Assembly (NCBI RefSeq): GCF_005871085.1
Contig: NZ_VAUP01000035.1
Location: 1-64,000 of the forward strand
DNA from: Xanthobacter autotrophicus
GTDB taxonomy: Bacteria; Pseudomonadota; Alphaproteobacteria; Rhizobiales; Xanthobacteraceae
Direction of reading: 5' to 3'
Length of the DNA stretch: 64,000 nt
Made by a program: the position numbers and the translations under genes. Below are positions 20,408 through 27,917 of this stretch, in pieces. The stretch's first letter is position 1. Each line of letters opens with the position of its first letter. The notes under the pieces are model-generated. The model made no database searches and had not been told where the DNA came from. It saw nothing but the letters and a program-made list of their open reading frames with translations.

Positions 20408-20653
20408 ATGTCAGAGAGTGAAGGGTTTTTCATCGATTGGGACGGCAACGCCCGCAGCGTCTCCGATCCCGGCGGCGGATATGTGTGCGACATCGACATG
20501 GTTGCCAAATACGTGGCGGTGAACACCAAGACCGGCGCGCTGGTGCATGAAGGCACCTATTACAAGACCATCGAAGCCATCGCGAAGGCCGGCATCAAGG
20601 CATCCTTCGTGCCGGGCTCCCACCCGTGGGGCTCGAAGAAGGACGGCTTCTGA
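20408..20653 (+). CDS. Unknown small protein under NifA/sigma54 control
   Basis: The 81-residue protein is acidic at its start (M-S-E-S-E-G-F-F-I-D-W-D-G) and ends with an aromatic/glycine tail (P-G-S-H-P-W-G-S-K-K-D-G-F). I do not recognise the family. The strong NifA site and -24/-12 promoter directly upstream make it part of the nif regulon. The next small gene at 20784 is probably in the same transcript. Confidence 0.75.
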   Translation: MSESEGFFIDWDGNARSVSDPGGGYVCDIDMVAKYVAVNTKTGALVHEGTYYKTIEAIAKAGIKASFVPGSHPWGSKKDGF

Positions 20654-20783
20654 GCAGGCGGGCGGGCACCGCGCCCGCCCCTTGCCGCCCCCCCTTGCCG
20701 CCGACCGCCGCATCAGATCTGGACGACCAAACGCAATCCACGCAGCATGCGACACGCAACAGACGCGAAAAGGAGACTCGGCG

Positions 20784-21023
20784 ATGGTCCCGACGACGAT
20801 TCTCATCGATGAGGCCCCTCGGTGCGTCGTTCGCCCGAACGACACGAAGGACCTCAACCGCTTCCTGCGCAACGCGAAATCATACCTTCTGGCGGAGCAG
20901 CCGGAGGGCAAGATCACCCACCGCAACGCATCGGAGGAGGAGTTAGCGAAGTGGCGCAGCGCCTTGGCCTTGCACCAGGCCTGGGGCGGCTCGGACGAGG
21001 AGTTCTTCGGCGTTCCGCTTTAG
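20784..21023 (+). CDS. Unknown 79-residue protein
   Basis: No family was recognised. The product has a D-T-K-D-L-N-R-F-L-R segment near residue 20, a helix rich in E-E-E-L-A-K-W-R, and the tail G-G-S-D-E-E-F-F-G-V-P-L. The ATG has a strong AAAAGGAGA ribosome site at 5-12 bases. It follows the NifA-controlled gene at 20408 by 130 bp with no obvious terminator between them. Confidence 0.72.
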   Translation: MVPTTILIDEAPRCVVRPNDTKDLNRFLRNAKSYLLAEQPEGKITHRNASEEELAKWRSALALHQAWGGSDEEFFGVPL

Positions 21024-21132
21024 GTCCCTCGCGGACAAAGCGCTGGTAAAACGCCGTAGACCAATGCCGGCAAAGCCGGCACGGCGGAACTCGGCGCGGC
21101 CTGTCCGGGCCGTGACGGACCGCACCGCGAAA

Positions 21133-21567
21133 TCAAGGCCGCGCCGCGTGACCCGCCGTATCGTGGGGATTGCCAGCCGTGTTGCGCATCCAATCGGCGA
21201 GCTTGGCCATGGCGCCGTAGACCTCATCCCGCGCCGCCGCGTCCGCCACGGTCTCCTCCAGCGCCCCACGCATGCACAGGAGCCATGCGTCCCGCTCGCT
21301 GTTGCCGATGGCAAAACCCATGTGGCGCTGGCGCAGGCGCGGATGGCCCTTCTCCACCGAATAGAGCTTGGGACCGCCGGTCCATTCGGTCAGGTAGCGC
21401 TTGAGCACGTGCTTGGTCTGAGACAGGTCGTCCGCGTGCATGTTGCGGATGCCCTCGGCCTCGGCCAGCGTATCCATGCGGCGGTAGAAAGCCTCGACCA
21501 GCCGGTCGATGACCACAGCGCCGCCCAGGCGCTCGAACATGGGTACCACCTCGACCGTGTCGGACAT
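21133..21567 (-). CDS. Truncated (2-on-2) haemoglobin, group II type
   Basis: The 144-residue globin has the features of TrHbII: Y at B10 in E-A-F-Y-R-R-M, the loop G-P-K-L-Y, the proximal-His segment H-P-R-L-R-Q-R-H-M, and W at the G-helix (D-A-W-L-L-C-M). Such proteins bind O2 or NO. In a nif island a role in oxygen buffering or NO removal is plausible but not shown. It is the last gene in a minus-strand row starting with the Rieske gene at 22672. Confidence 0.88.
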   Translation of the reverse strand: MSDTVEVVPMFERLGGAVVIDRLVEAFYRRMDTLAEAEGIRNMHADDLSQTKHVLKRYLTEWTGGPKLYSVEKGHPRLRQRHMGFAIGNSERDAWLLCMRGALEETVADAAARDEVYGAMAKLADWMRNTAGNPHDTAGHAARP

Positions 21568-21627
21568 GGGTCAACCTCACGCAAAGGGTTGGAACAAAGA
21601 CGTCGGCCGATAGGACGTAGAAACCGC

Positions 21628-21795
21628 CTATTCGTCCATGTTGGGCAGAAGGATCACCTCGGCCGGGGCGCCGGCGCCCTGGGCCTCGACGAAGTCAAGC
21701 GCCGAGACGAGGGAGAGCCCGCCGCCGCTTTCCATCAGCACCACAGCGTCCGGCGGAAGCTTGCCGAGCGCCTCGAGGAGTTGCGCCACCGTCAT
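21628..21795 (-). CDS. Unknown 55-residue protein
   Basis: A small acidic protein beginning M-T-V-A-Q-L-L-E-A-L-G and ending L-P-N-M-D-E. The central V-V-L-M-E-S-G-G-G strand-turn is similar in outline to small proteins that report a parameter or bind an effector, but no family is recognised. The ATG at 21795 is preceded by GAGGGA, and the frame upstream of it overlaps the neighbouring gene. It lies between the 107-residue unknown gene and the globin gene. Confidence 0.6.
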   Translation of the reverse strand: MTVAQLLEALGKLPPDAVVLMESGGGLSLVSALDFVEAQGAGAPAEVILLPNMDE

Positions 21796-21853
21796 GACCG
21801 TCCCTCGTTCCTCTTGCCGGAGAGCGTCGATGCAGATCCCGCCATGGCGATGC

Positions 21854-22177
21854 TCAGGCGGGACCAAGCGGCGCGCCCGCCTCGTCGAAGGCGAGCACGA
21901 CCGTTTCTTCGTCCATGGTCACCTCGGCCCGGCGCAGGGCGCCATTGCCGTGATACGCGTAGCGGTGCGCCAGCTCGACCTCGCCATAGACCATCTTGTC
22001 GAAGCCCGCCAACAGCCCGTCCGCATCGAAAAAGGCGCGGATGAAGGTGTTGCGATGGGTCAGCTGCGCCTCCGGAATGGCTTCCACCAGCCGGAAGGGC
22101 AGCTTCACGCCCGTATAGGTGGTGTAGAAGCGGCATTCTCCCGCTTCCACGCCCGCCGTCTCCAAATCGCCCGTCAT
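21854..22177 (-). CDS. Unknown 107-residue protein
   Basis: No firm family. It carries the segment F-Y-T-T-Y-T-G-V-K-L-P-F-R-L-V near residue 17 and M-D-E-E-T-V-V-L-A-F near 88, and is mostly beta. It lies 45 bp after the Rieske gene on the same strand and is followed by the 55-residue gene and the haemoglobin, so these four are likely co-transcribed. Confidence 0.65.
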   Translation of the reverse strand: MTGDLETAGVEAGECRFYTTYTGVKLPFRLVEAIPEAQLTHRNTFIRAFFDADGLLAGFDKMVYGEVELAHRYAYHGNGALRRAEVTMDEETVVLAFDEAGAPLGPA

Positions 22178-22222
22178 GCCGTCTCCACCCTGGACATGTC
22201 CTGCTACTCGATGCCGCCGTCA

Positions 22223-22672
22223 TCAGTCCGGCGAGATCATGATCTCCATGGTGTCGTCGAAATCGTCATACGGGAAGGGCCGCGGCTCCTCTTCCACCAA
22301 CCGGACGCCGCACAGGCACACATCACGGCCCACCACTGCCAGGGCGATGGGCTCCAGGTGCTTGCCCTCGCAGGCGCCTTCCACACAAGCCCCGCTCTCG
22401 ATGTCGAACAGCGATCCGTGGCGGCCGCAACGCAGTCGCGTGCGATCCGCATTGAAGAATTCGCCGCCGCCGATGTTCAGCCACGTCCCCTGGTGCGGGC
22501 ACGCATTCACATAACCCGCGAACTCCCGGACCCCGGTACGGATCACCACGATGCGGAAGGGGCGCGCCTCGCCGTCATCCATGACACGGGAGAGGTCGAA
22601 GGCCTTGGCCGCGCCGGGGGAAATCTGTTCAATCTCGCAGATGGCATAAATATCGATCTCGTCGGCAGACAT
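22223..22672 (-). CDS. Rieske 2Fe-2S protein, copy 1
   Basis: The 149-residue protein contains a complete Rieske motif: C-P-H-Q-G near residue 66 and C-G-R-H-G near 93, the two Cys and two His ligands of a 2Fe-2S cluster. There is no N-terminal membrane helix, so it is a soluble ferredoxin-type Rieske. An extra cysteine-rich stretch (G-A-C-V-E-G-A-C-E) follows the second motif. The ATG at 22672 begins M-S-A-D-E-I-D-I-Y, and the longer upstream frame looks non-coding. A related gene is at 39191-39649. Confidence 0.9.
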   Translation of the reverse strand: MSADEIDIYAICEIEQISPGAAKAFDLSRVMDDGEARPFRIVVIRTGVREFAGYVNACPHQGTWLNIGGGEFFNADRTRLRCGRHGSLFDIESGACVEGACEGKHLEPIALAVVGRDVCLCGVRLVEEEPRPFPYDDFDDTMEIMISPD

Positions 22673-22725
22673 CCCCGTCCCGCTCCCGTCCTGCCAGAAC
22701 CGCGCCGGCGAAAAATGCCGACCCC

Positions 22726-22741
22726 TGTCGCATATGAAACA
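22726..22741. promoter_or_regulatory. NifA-type site between Rieske and GST genes
   Basis: Exact TGT-N10-ACA (TGT CGCATATGAA ACA) in the divergent gap. Possible -24/-12 matches nearby are weak (22681-22696 on minus reads TGGCAGG-ACGG-GAGCG), so which gene it serves is unclear. Confidence 0.4.
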
Positions 22742-22883
22742 GACTGTCGGGACTTCCGGCCGCTGCGGCGGCGGGAGACCGAACTGCCCCGATATTTGCA
22801 TGAAGCATGCCGACTGCCGCCCTCCCCCCGGGGGCGACGCACGATGATGCGCGCGACGGATGGCACAGGATGGATGGCACACG

Positions 22884-23543
22884 ATGGCCGCGATGAAGTT
22901 CTACATGACGCCCGGCTCCTGTTCGACAGGCATCCACATCATCCTGGAGGAGCTGGAGGAGGTCTTCGAGGCGCACATCGTGAATCTGCCGGCCGGCGAC
23001 CATTTCAAGCCCGAATACGTGGCGGTGAACCCGAAGTCCACGATCCCGGCGCTGGTGCGGCCGGACGGCAGCGCGCTTACCGAGGTGGTTTCCATCGCCT
23101 ATTGGCTGGCGCGCAGCCGGGGACGGGGCCGGCTGTGGCCCGCCGACGCAGATGCGGAAGCCCGAGCCCTCGAAGCCATGGTCTATGTGGTGGGCACCGT
23201 GCACGGCCAGGGCTTCGCCCGCATCTTCTCCACTCCGACCTTCGCCGCCAGTCCCGCCGACCGCCCGAAGGTGGAAACCCTAGGCCGGGACATCGTGAGC
23301 CAGGGCTTCTCCATTCTCGATACTGCGCTCGCCGGTCGCGACTATGTTGCGGGCAGCTTTTCCGCCGCCGACCCCATCCTGTTCTACGTGGAATTCTGGG
23401 CGGAAAAGACCGGCATGGATCTGCCGCCCAACCTCGCCGCCCACTACCGGCGCATGCTGGCCCGGCCGGTGGTGCAGCGCGTGCTGCGTGAGGAAGGCTA
23501 CAATCTCGCCCTGCTCGGTGTGACGCAAAGCCTTCCCAACTGA
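22884..23543 (+). CDS. Glutathione S-transferase family protein
   Basis: The 219-residue protein has a thioredoxin-like N-terminal half (M-K-F-Y-M-T-P-G-S-C-S, then N-P-K-S-T-I-P-A-L-V near residue 50) and the helical GST C domain (S-A-A-D-P-I-L-F-Y near 166). This matches the GST branch that often lies near nif genes, whose substrate is unknown. ATGs at 22860, 22884 and 22893 are all possible, with no strong ribosome site to decide between them. Confidence 0.85.
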   Translation: MAAMKFYMTPGSCSTGIHIILEELEEVFEAHIVNLPAGDHFKPEYVAVNPKSTIPALVRPDGSALTEVVSIAYWLARSRGRGRLWPADADAEARALEAMVYVVGTVHGQGFARIFSTPTFAASPADRPKVETLGRDIVSQGFSILDTALAGRDYVAGSFSAADPILFYVEFWAEKTGMDLPPNLAAHYRRMLARPVVQRVLREEGYNLALLGVTQSLPN

Positions 23544-23580
23544 CACAACTTGCCACTCACAGCCCAGAAGGAGAGTGCCC

Positions 23581-23865
23581 ATGGCTGACATGTTCGTGGT
23601 GACCGAGGAAAACCGGGATGACATGTCCCGCAAGGCGGGCATCTTTCTCTATTCGGAAACCAGGCTCTGGCTGGAGGACGCGTGCGTCCATCGGACCGAT
23701 GGCCCCGCCGTCATTTCCCCCGACGGAGTGGAGCGCTGGTATGTCCGCGGAACGGAAGTGACGCGGGGGGTCAAGGCCTTGTTTTCGGAGAACAAATGGT
23801 CGCTCGCGAAAGGCCTCGACACGGACGAGAAGCGGGCCCGCTTCGCCGCGCAGTTCCTCGGCTGA
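23581..23865 (+). CDS. Unknown 94-residue protein
   Basis: No named family. The middle has a short motif of the kind H-R-x-D-G-P-A-V-I-x-x-D-G-x-x-x-W-Y (residues about 40-58), which occurs as a repeat in several uncharacterised proteins. Here it is present once. The ATG has an AAGGAGAG site. It follows the GST gene by 37 bp and probably shares its transcript. Confidence 0.68.
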   Translation: MADMFVVTEENRDDMSRKAGIFLYSETRLWLEDACVHRTDGPAVISPDGVERWYVRGTEVTRGVKALFSENKWSLAKGLDTDEKRARFAAQFLG

Positions 23866-23914
23866 GGCGCGCCGGGGTGAGGGTGTCTGGCGGAGGCTGC
23901 CAGGCGCCGAAACG

Positions 23915-23943
23915 GGAATGGCCGGCACAGGGCCGGCCATTCC
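23915..23943. terminator. Bidirectional hairpin between convergent genes
   Basis: GGAATGGCCGGC pairs with GCCGGCCATTCC around a 5-base loop, midway between genes converging at 23865 and 23968. Confidence 0.7.
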
Positions 23944-23967
23944 TAAAGATCGTACACCTCAATATGA

Positions 23968-24363
23968 TCAGATGAGGCCGAGTTCCAGCTGGACCTCGTC
24001 GCTCATGCGCGACTTGTCCCATGGCGGATCAAACACAAGCCTCATCTTCACGTCCGAAACGCCTGGAACCACGCCCACTGCTTGCTGCACCCAGCCAAGC
24101 ATCTGCCCAGCGACCGGGCAACCCGGAGCGGTAAGCGTCATGTCAATCTCAACAACGCCTTCGTCCTTCACCTCGATACGATAGATCAAGCCGAGATCGT
24201 AAATATTAACGGGAATTTCAGGGTCCGTCACCGTGCGCAAGCCGGCGATGATGGCTTCCATCAAGGCCGCTTCATCTTCCGCAAACTCTTCAATGCTCCG
24301 CACCTCACCATGGAGGATCATCGTGGTCGGAGCGGCAATGCCGTGATCACTTGGCTGAGTCAT
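23968..24363 (-). CDS. MIP18/DUF59 (SufT-like) Fe-S assembly protein
   Basis: The 131-residue protein has the family signature V-T-D-P-E-I-P-V-N-I-Y-D-L-G-L-I near residue 47, the active-site-like T-A-P-G-C-P-V-A near 82 and D-P-P-W near 116. SufT/PaaD proteins help Fe-S cluster maturation. It starts at 24363 after an AGGAGG site. It ends a minus-strand set with a TPR protein and a YqeB-like protein. Confidence 0.88.
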   Translation of the reverse strand: MTQPSDHGIAAPTTMILHGEVRSIEEFAEDEAALMEAIIAGLRTVTDPEIPVNIYDLGLIYRIEVKDEGVVEIDMTLTAPGCPVAGQMLGWVQQAVGVVPGVSDVKMRLVFDPPWDKSRMSDEVQLELGLI

Positions 24364-24462
24364 TTGCCGATTGCCTCCTGCCCCCTCGTCATACAATTCC
24401 GTAGCAAGGGCGATGCCAACGGCAAGACCATGCCACTGTGCGATCAGGTCCGCCTCGGCCGG

Positions 24463-24942
24463 TCAATCGAGACCTTCCGCAAGAGCGGCCACCACGGGCC
24501 ACCCCACAGCACCGGTGGGGTCGAGCACCTTGAGCGCATCAAGCTTTTCCGCGGCCTCGTCCGGCCGGCTCTGGCGCAGATGGATGAAAGCCAGTGCCTT
24601 CAGCGTGTAAAGGGCAAATCGCCCCGGTCCTTCGGGCAGGATGTCGTGAGGCTCCCACTTGTGCCAGTCGAGGTCCCACCCCGCCTGGCTCGCCGCCTCT
24701 TTTAGCCCGCCCTCGGCCGCCGCTTCCGCCTCGTCCAGGTTGCCCTGGTAGGTGTGGATCTTGTAGAGGCAGAAATAGACCGGCAACTCGGCCGGCGCCG
24801 TGGCGAGCGCCTGACGGAACAGTTCGTCCGCGCGCTGGCGATCCCGGCGATAGGCGATGACGCCCTGCTGGAGCAGCGCGTTCACCGCATCCGACACCTC
24901 GCCGAAATTGATGACATCCGTATTGGGCAGCAGGTCGATCAT
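24463..24942 (-). CDS. TPR-type nif-associated protein, copy 1
   Basis: The 159-residue helical protein has tetratricopeptide-like helices (for example A-L-L-Q-Q-G-V-I-A-Y-R-R-D and A-L-A-F-I-H-L-R-Q). A paralogue at 31180-31719 shares the layout and the F-x-L-Y-T-L-K-A-L/Y-A segment. The role is unknown, with protein-protein contact likely. It sits 42 bp after the YqeB-like gene. Confidence 0.75.
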   Translation of the reverse strand: MIDLLPNTDVINFGEVSDAVNALLQQGVIAYRRDRQRADELFRQALATAPAELPVYFCLYKIHTYQGNLDEAEAAAEGGLKEAASQAGWDLDWHKWEPHDILPEGPGRFALYTLKALAFIHLRQSRPDEAAEKLDALKVLDPTGAVGWPVVAALAEGLD

Positions 24943-24984
24943 GACTTCGGCCCTTCGATGGGGCTGGCGAAAGCCTTCAGTGGG

Positions 24985-25848
24985 TCATTTCACCAGATAG
25001 GGATGGGACGGCGCATCGGCCGTCCGGGCATTGCGAAACGTCAGCGCGCGGCTCACCGCCTGGGCAATAACCAGGGCCCGGGCGTCGAGCCCGGTCCAGT
25101 CGGCGCCCCGGCCGCGAGGATCGATCTCCAGGAGCTTGACACCGGCCGGCACCTCGGTGCCGTCGCGAACGACGCCGCGAACGATGCCATCGAACGGCGC
25201 GCAAATGGATTCGCCGCCGAGATAGCCGATGTGGAAATCCTTGAAGGCGCGGGCGCCAATCTCGATGGCGGTGTGCCAGCGGCCCGGCACCTTCGCATGA
25301 ACGAAGCGGTCGGAGGTGGCGCTTCCGAGGGGGCGGGCGATGCCGTCGGGCGCGTCGGTGGGGCCGTGCTGGATGATCTGGCCTTCCTTGCCCGGGCGCG
25401 TCTCAATGGCCAGGTCGCAATTGGTGCCGCCGCTGAAGCCCGGCCCAAGGCCAATGGTGAGCTTGGCGAGGCGCCGCAGGTCCGGGGTCACCTGATATTT
25501 GTTCATGCGGGCATCCACCAACAGGTCGATTGTGCCGAGCACGATCAGGTCCAGCAGGCCGAGACTGGTGACAAGGACCGTGTTGCGCGCAAGACCGGCG
25601 CGAATGTGGACGCCCGTGTCAGCGCGCTCCGCCTTCACTCCGTCCACACTCACGTCGTCCTCGTACAGGGCGTCGTGGAACGCCATCTTGCGGCGAATGA
25701 CCGGCGGCATGGGATCGTGGGAGAGGACGATGTTGTAGCCGCCTCGATGCAGTTCGACCGCGACGGCCGAGGCAATCTCGTTGGTCCCCAGAATCGTTGC
25801 GAACGCGCGGCGCCCGCGCGTTCGGCCCTGCTGTTGCAATTCGCTCAT
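24985..25848 (-). CDS. YqeB/XdhC-like molybdenum-hydroxylase maturation-type protein
   Basis: The 287-residue protein resembles the YqeB (EF2563) family linked to molybdenum hydroxylase maturation, with an N-terminal Rossmann turn (T-I-L-G-T-N-E-I-A-S-A-V-A), P-P-V-I-R-R-K-M-A-F near residue 50 and the central G-L-G-P-G-F-S-G-G-T-N-C-D motif near residue 143. The ATG at 25848 is the family start. It heads the TPR and SufT-like genes and is divergent from bolA. In the nif context a role in molybdenum handling is possible. Confidence 0.8.
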   Translation of the reverse strand: MSELQQQGRTRGRRAFATILGTNEIASAVAVELHRGGYNIVLSHDPMPPVIRRKMAFHDALYEDDVSVDGVKAERADTGVHIRAGLARNTVLVTSLGLLDLIVLGTIDLLVDARMNKYQVTPDLRRLAKLTIGLGPGFSGGTNCDLAIETRPGKEGQIIQHGPTDAPDGIARPLGSATSDRFVHAKVPGRWHTAIEIGARAFKDFHIGYLGGESICAPFDGIVRGVVRDGTEVPAGVKLLEIDPRGRGADWTGLDARALVIAQAVSRALTFRNARTADAPSHPYLVK

Positions 25849-25882
25849 GACCGGTCTCGTTTCCGTGGGGCGACACTTCGTA

Positions 25883-25898
25883 AGCAAGAGCCGGGCCG
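25883..25898 (-). promoter_or_regulatory. Probable sigma54 promoter of the YqeB-like gene
   Basis: Minus strand: CGGCCCG-GCTC-TTGCT, with invariant GG/GC at N10 spacing. It is 35 bp before the ATG and about 105 bp from the NifA site at 26003. Confidence 0.55.
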
Positions 25899-26002
25899 CT
25901 TGGAACATCTTCAGGCTCCAGCCTGAAATGGCACCCCGGACGCCACCGGGCAGATCCTGCACGCCATGCCTCGGCCGGTTCTGAACCAGGCCGTGTCAAC
26001 CC

Positions 26003-26018
26003 TGTCGGCTTTGCGACA
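26003..26018. promoter_or_regulatory. NifA site shared by divergent YqeB-like and bolA genes
   Basis: Exact TGT-N10-ACA (TGT CGGCTTTGCG ACA). It lies between two opposite-facing -24/-12 candidates at 25883 and 26060. Confidence 0.7.
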
Positions 26019-26059
26019 GGATGTTACCTTTGAAGGGCCGAGCGGCGGCGTGGTGGACT

Positions 26060-26075
26060 TGGTTTCGACCTTGCA
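26060..26075 (+). promoter_or_regulatory. Sigma54 promoter of bolA-grx
   Basis: TGGTTTC-GACC-TTGCA has the invariant GG and GC and a perfect -12 half, 29 bases before the bolA ATG. The -24 half deviates from consensus. Confidence 0.55.
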
Positions 26076-26104
26076 TGGCACCGCGCGAAACAAGGAGACA
26101 ATCA

Positions 26105-26338
26105 ATGGCTATGGCCGCAGAGGAAATCGAGCGCCTCGTGAAGGAGGCACTTCCCGATTCGCAGGTGGTGATCGTCGATCTTGCCGGCGACGGCGACCAC
26201 TACGCCGCCCGGATCACCTCGGAAGCATTCCGGGGCAAGAGCCGGGTGCAGCAGCACCAGATGGTCTATGCCGCGCTTCAGGGCCACATGGGCGGCACGC
26301 TCCATGCCCTGAAGCTGGAAACTCTCTCCCCGAAGTAG
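26105..26338 (+). CDS. bolA: BolA-family protein
   Basis: The 77-residue protein has the BolA domain, with the segment [10 protein letters not shown] near residue 47 containing the conserved His. BolA proteins bind a 2Fe-2S cluster together with a CGFS glutaredoxin, and such a glutaredoxin gene is the very next one. The ATG at 26105 follows AAGGAG. Confidence 0.93.
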   Translation: MAMAAEEIERLVKEALPDSQVVIVDLAGDGDHYAARITSEAFRGKSRVQQHQMVYAALQGHMGGTLHALKLETLSPK

Positions 26339-26411
26339 GGCGTCCCGGTTCGGCCGCCCTGCGGCGGCCCTGTTATTTGCTTCAGTTATTCTTCAAACCG
26401 GAGTTCTTCCC

Positions 26412-26744
26412 ATGGCCAGTTCAGCTGAACGTATTCAGGACATCATTTCTTCCGCCGACGTGGTCCTGTTCATGAAGGGCGTGCCGGCGGCGCCGCAGTG
26501 CGGCTTTTCCTCTGCCGTGGTTCAGGTGCTGGCCCAGGTGGGCGTGCCCTATCGCGCGGTCGACGTGCTGCAGGACCCCTTCGTGCGCGAGGGAATCAAG
26601 GCATTTTCCAACTGGCCGACCATTCCCCAACTCTACATCAAGGGCGAATTCGTCGGCGGCTGCGACATCGTGCGCGAAATGTTTCAGGCGGGCGAATTGA
26701 CCGCCCTGCTGGCCGAGAAAGGCGTCGCCGCCCCCGTGGCCTGA
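26412..26744 (+). CDS. grxD: Monothiol glutaredoxin (CGFS type)
   Basis: The 110-residue protein has the C-G-F-S active site at residues about 31-34, the W-P-T-I-P-Q-L-Y segment and G-G-C-D-I-V. Grx4/Grx5 proteins carry and transfer 2Fe-2S clusters and pair with BolA. Its position in a NifA-linked transcript suggests a dedicated copy for nitrogenase Fe-S supply. It is followed by an intrinsic terminator. Confidence 0.95.
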   Translation: MASSAERIQDIISSADVVLFMKGVPAAPQCGFSSAVVQVLAQVGVPYRAVDVLQDPFVREGIKAFSNWPTIPQLYIKGEFVGGCDIVREMFQAGELTALLAEKGVAAPVA

Positions 26745-26829
26745 ACACGCTTGGCCGCGGTGCCCTCGGGCCACCCGCGTTTCATGCCGGCGGCCCGGCC
26801 TTCGCCCGGCGCCGCACAAAAATCGTTCC

Positions 26830-26866
26830 ACGGCCCGCCCGGCAAACCTGTCGGCGGGCCGTTTTT
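26830..26866 (+). terminator. Intrinsic terminator of bolA-grx
   Basis: The 10-bp stem ACGGCCCGCC/GGCGGGCCGT is followed by TTTTT. The rest of the gap to 27099 holds no gene. Confidence 0.88.
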
Positions 26867-27099
26867 CGATCCGGCATCCTTCGGGCTCGGCCGCAGCTAA
26901 TCGAACGCTGAATTTCTCGCTCCTCCATATGAAAAAAACTCCGGCGAACCGAGGCTCACCAGAGGACAAGACACAAAACGCACAGCGACAGATCAAAACC
27001 TCATCCGCCTCGCCCGGAATAATGCGAGCGAGGCGGATGACTACGTAATCGCCCGGATTGCGCGACCCGCTACGGGCCCCTTAAATACGGATCAATTGA

Positions 27100-27324
27100 T
27101 CAAGCAGCCTTGGTGGTGGCTTCGATCTTCAGCGCATCGACCGCGGTGCGCGTGAGGCGGAAGACGCCACGGCCGCCGGCCAGCGCTTGGTAGCTGTCCG
27201 CTGCCTGGTAGGAGAGAAAGTTGAACCAATCCTGCGGGTCGAGGCCCGTCGGACGTTCGCTGATCTCCACGATCGTGCCGTTGGGAGCGAACCGCGAGTG
27301 AATGATAACCGTTTCCGCGTCCAT
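27100..27324 (-). CDS. Unknown 74-residue nif-island protein
   Basis: Starts M-D-A-E-T-V-I-I-H-S-R-F and has G-G-R-G-V-F-R-L-T-R near residue 53. No family was recognised. It is separated from the nifB operon by a strong terminator at 27509-27546 and so needs its own promoter. I see no -24/-12 element with correct spacing in the gap. Confidence 0.6.
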   Translation of the reverse strand: MDAETVIIHSRFAPNGTIVEISERPTGLDPQDWFNFLSYQAADSYQALAGGRGVFRLTRTAVDALKIEATTKAA

Positions 27325-27508
27325 CGTGCTTCTCCACTTTGACCTCGCCGCGAACCGGCAGATCCCCATCCCCTCTTCGCGACGACCTTAAAAACAGAAA
27401 CGCTTACCGGCGGCACGGCTAGCCGTTGCCAATCCGGCATCTCCCGATCCGTCTTGCCGTGCCAGCGGCAGGGCGGATTTTCTTTTGTCCTGCGCGCAGG
27501 ACAACTGG

Positions 27509-27546
27509 AAAAGGGGCGCCCCGCGACCCTGCGGGGCGCCCCTTTT
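27509..27546 (-). terminator. Terminator of the nifB operon
   Basis: A perfect 16-bp stem (AAAAGGGGCGCCCCGC and complement) around GACCCT, with A- and T-runs on the two sides. It follows the cysteine-free ferredoxin gene by a few bases. Confidence 0.9.
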
Positions 27547-27550
27547 GTAC

Positions 27551-27865
27551 TCAGAGGCCGGAGAACTCGCCGAGGAGTTCCACCGTCACGTTCTCGGTGC
27601 CGAGAACAGTGATGTACTTCGCGAGACGCGACTTCGAGCCCACGCCCACGATCGCGTCGAGCAGCTCGTTCTCCTCACGCGAGGTCTTCGAGAGGCCCTT
27701 GCGACCCTCTTGGACGAAGACGTGGGACGCGCTGCCGTCCTTGTCCGACGCCTGCCGCGCGGCGAGGCCCGGCTCGACGGTGATGAGCGCTTCGAGCAGG
27801 TTCGTCCCCTCCGCAACCTCAATGGTCTTTCCGGCGGGCATAACCTTCAACGTAACCGTGGACAT
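27551..27865 (-). CDS. Cysteine-free 2Fe-2S ferredoxin-fold protein
   Basis: The 104-residue product aligns with adrenodoxin-type and Shethna-II-type ferredoxins: E-G-T-N-L-L-E-A-L near residue 19, G-R-K-G-L-S-K-T-S-R-E-E-N-E-L-L-D-A near 54, and V-G-S-K-S-R-L-A near 75. All four cluster cysteines are missing, and there is no Cys anywhere in the protein. The usual C-x5-C-x2-C loop reads R-Q-A-S-D-K-D-G-S-A-S-H-V, and S-R-L-A-C reads S-R-L-A-K. It cannot hold a 2Fe-2S cluster in the normal way. It closes the nifB operon, 52 bp after the aminotransferase-like gene. The ATG at 27865 has AGGAG at six bases. Confidence 0.85.
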   Translation of the reverse strand: MSTVTLKVMPAGKTIEVAEGTNLLEALITVEPGLAARQASDKDGSASHVFVQEGRKGLSKTSREENELLDAIVGVGSKSRLAKYITVLGTENVTVELLGEFSGL

Positions 27866-27917
27866 CATAAGCTCCTGTCGTTTCAACTTTTGTGGTTGGA
27901 TGCGATATTATGTGCCT

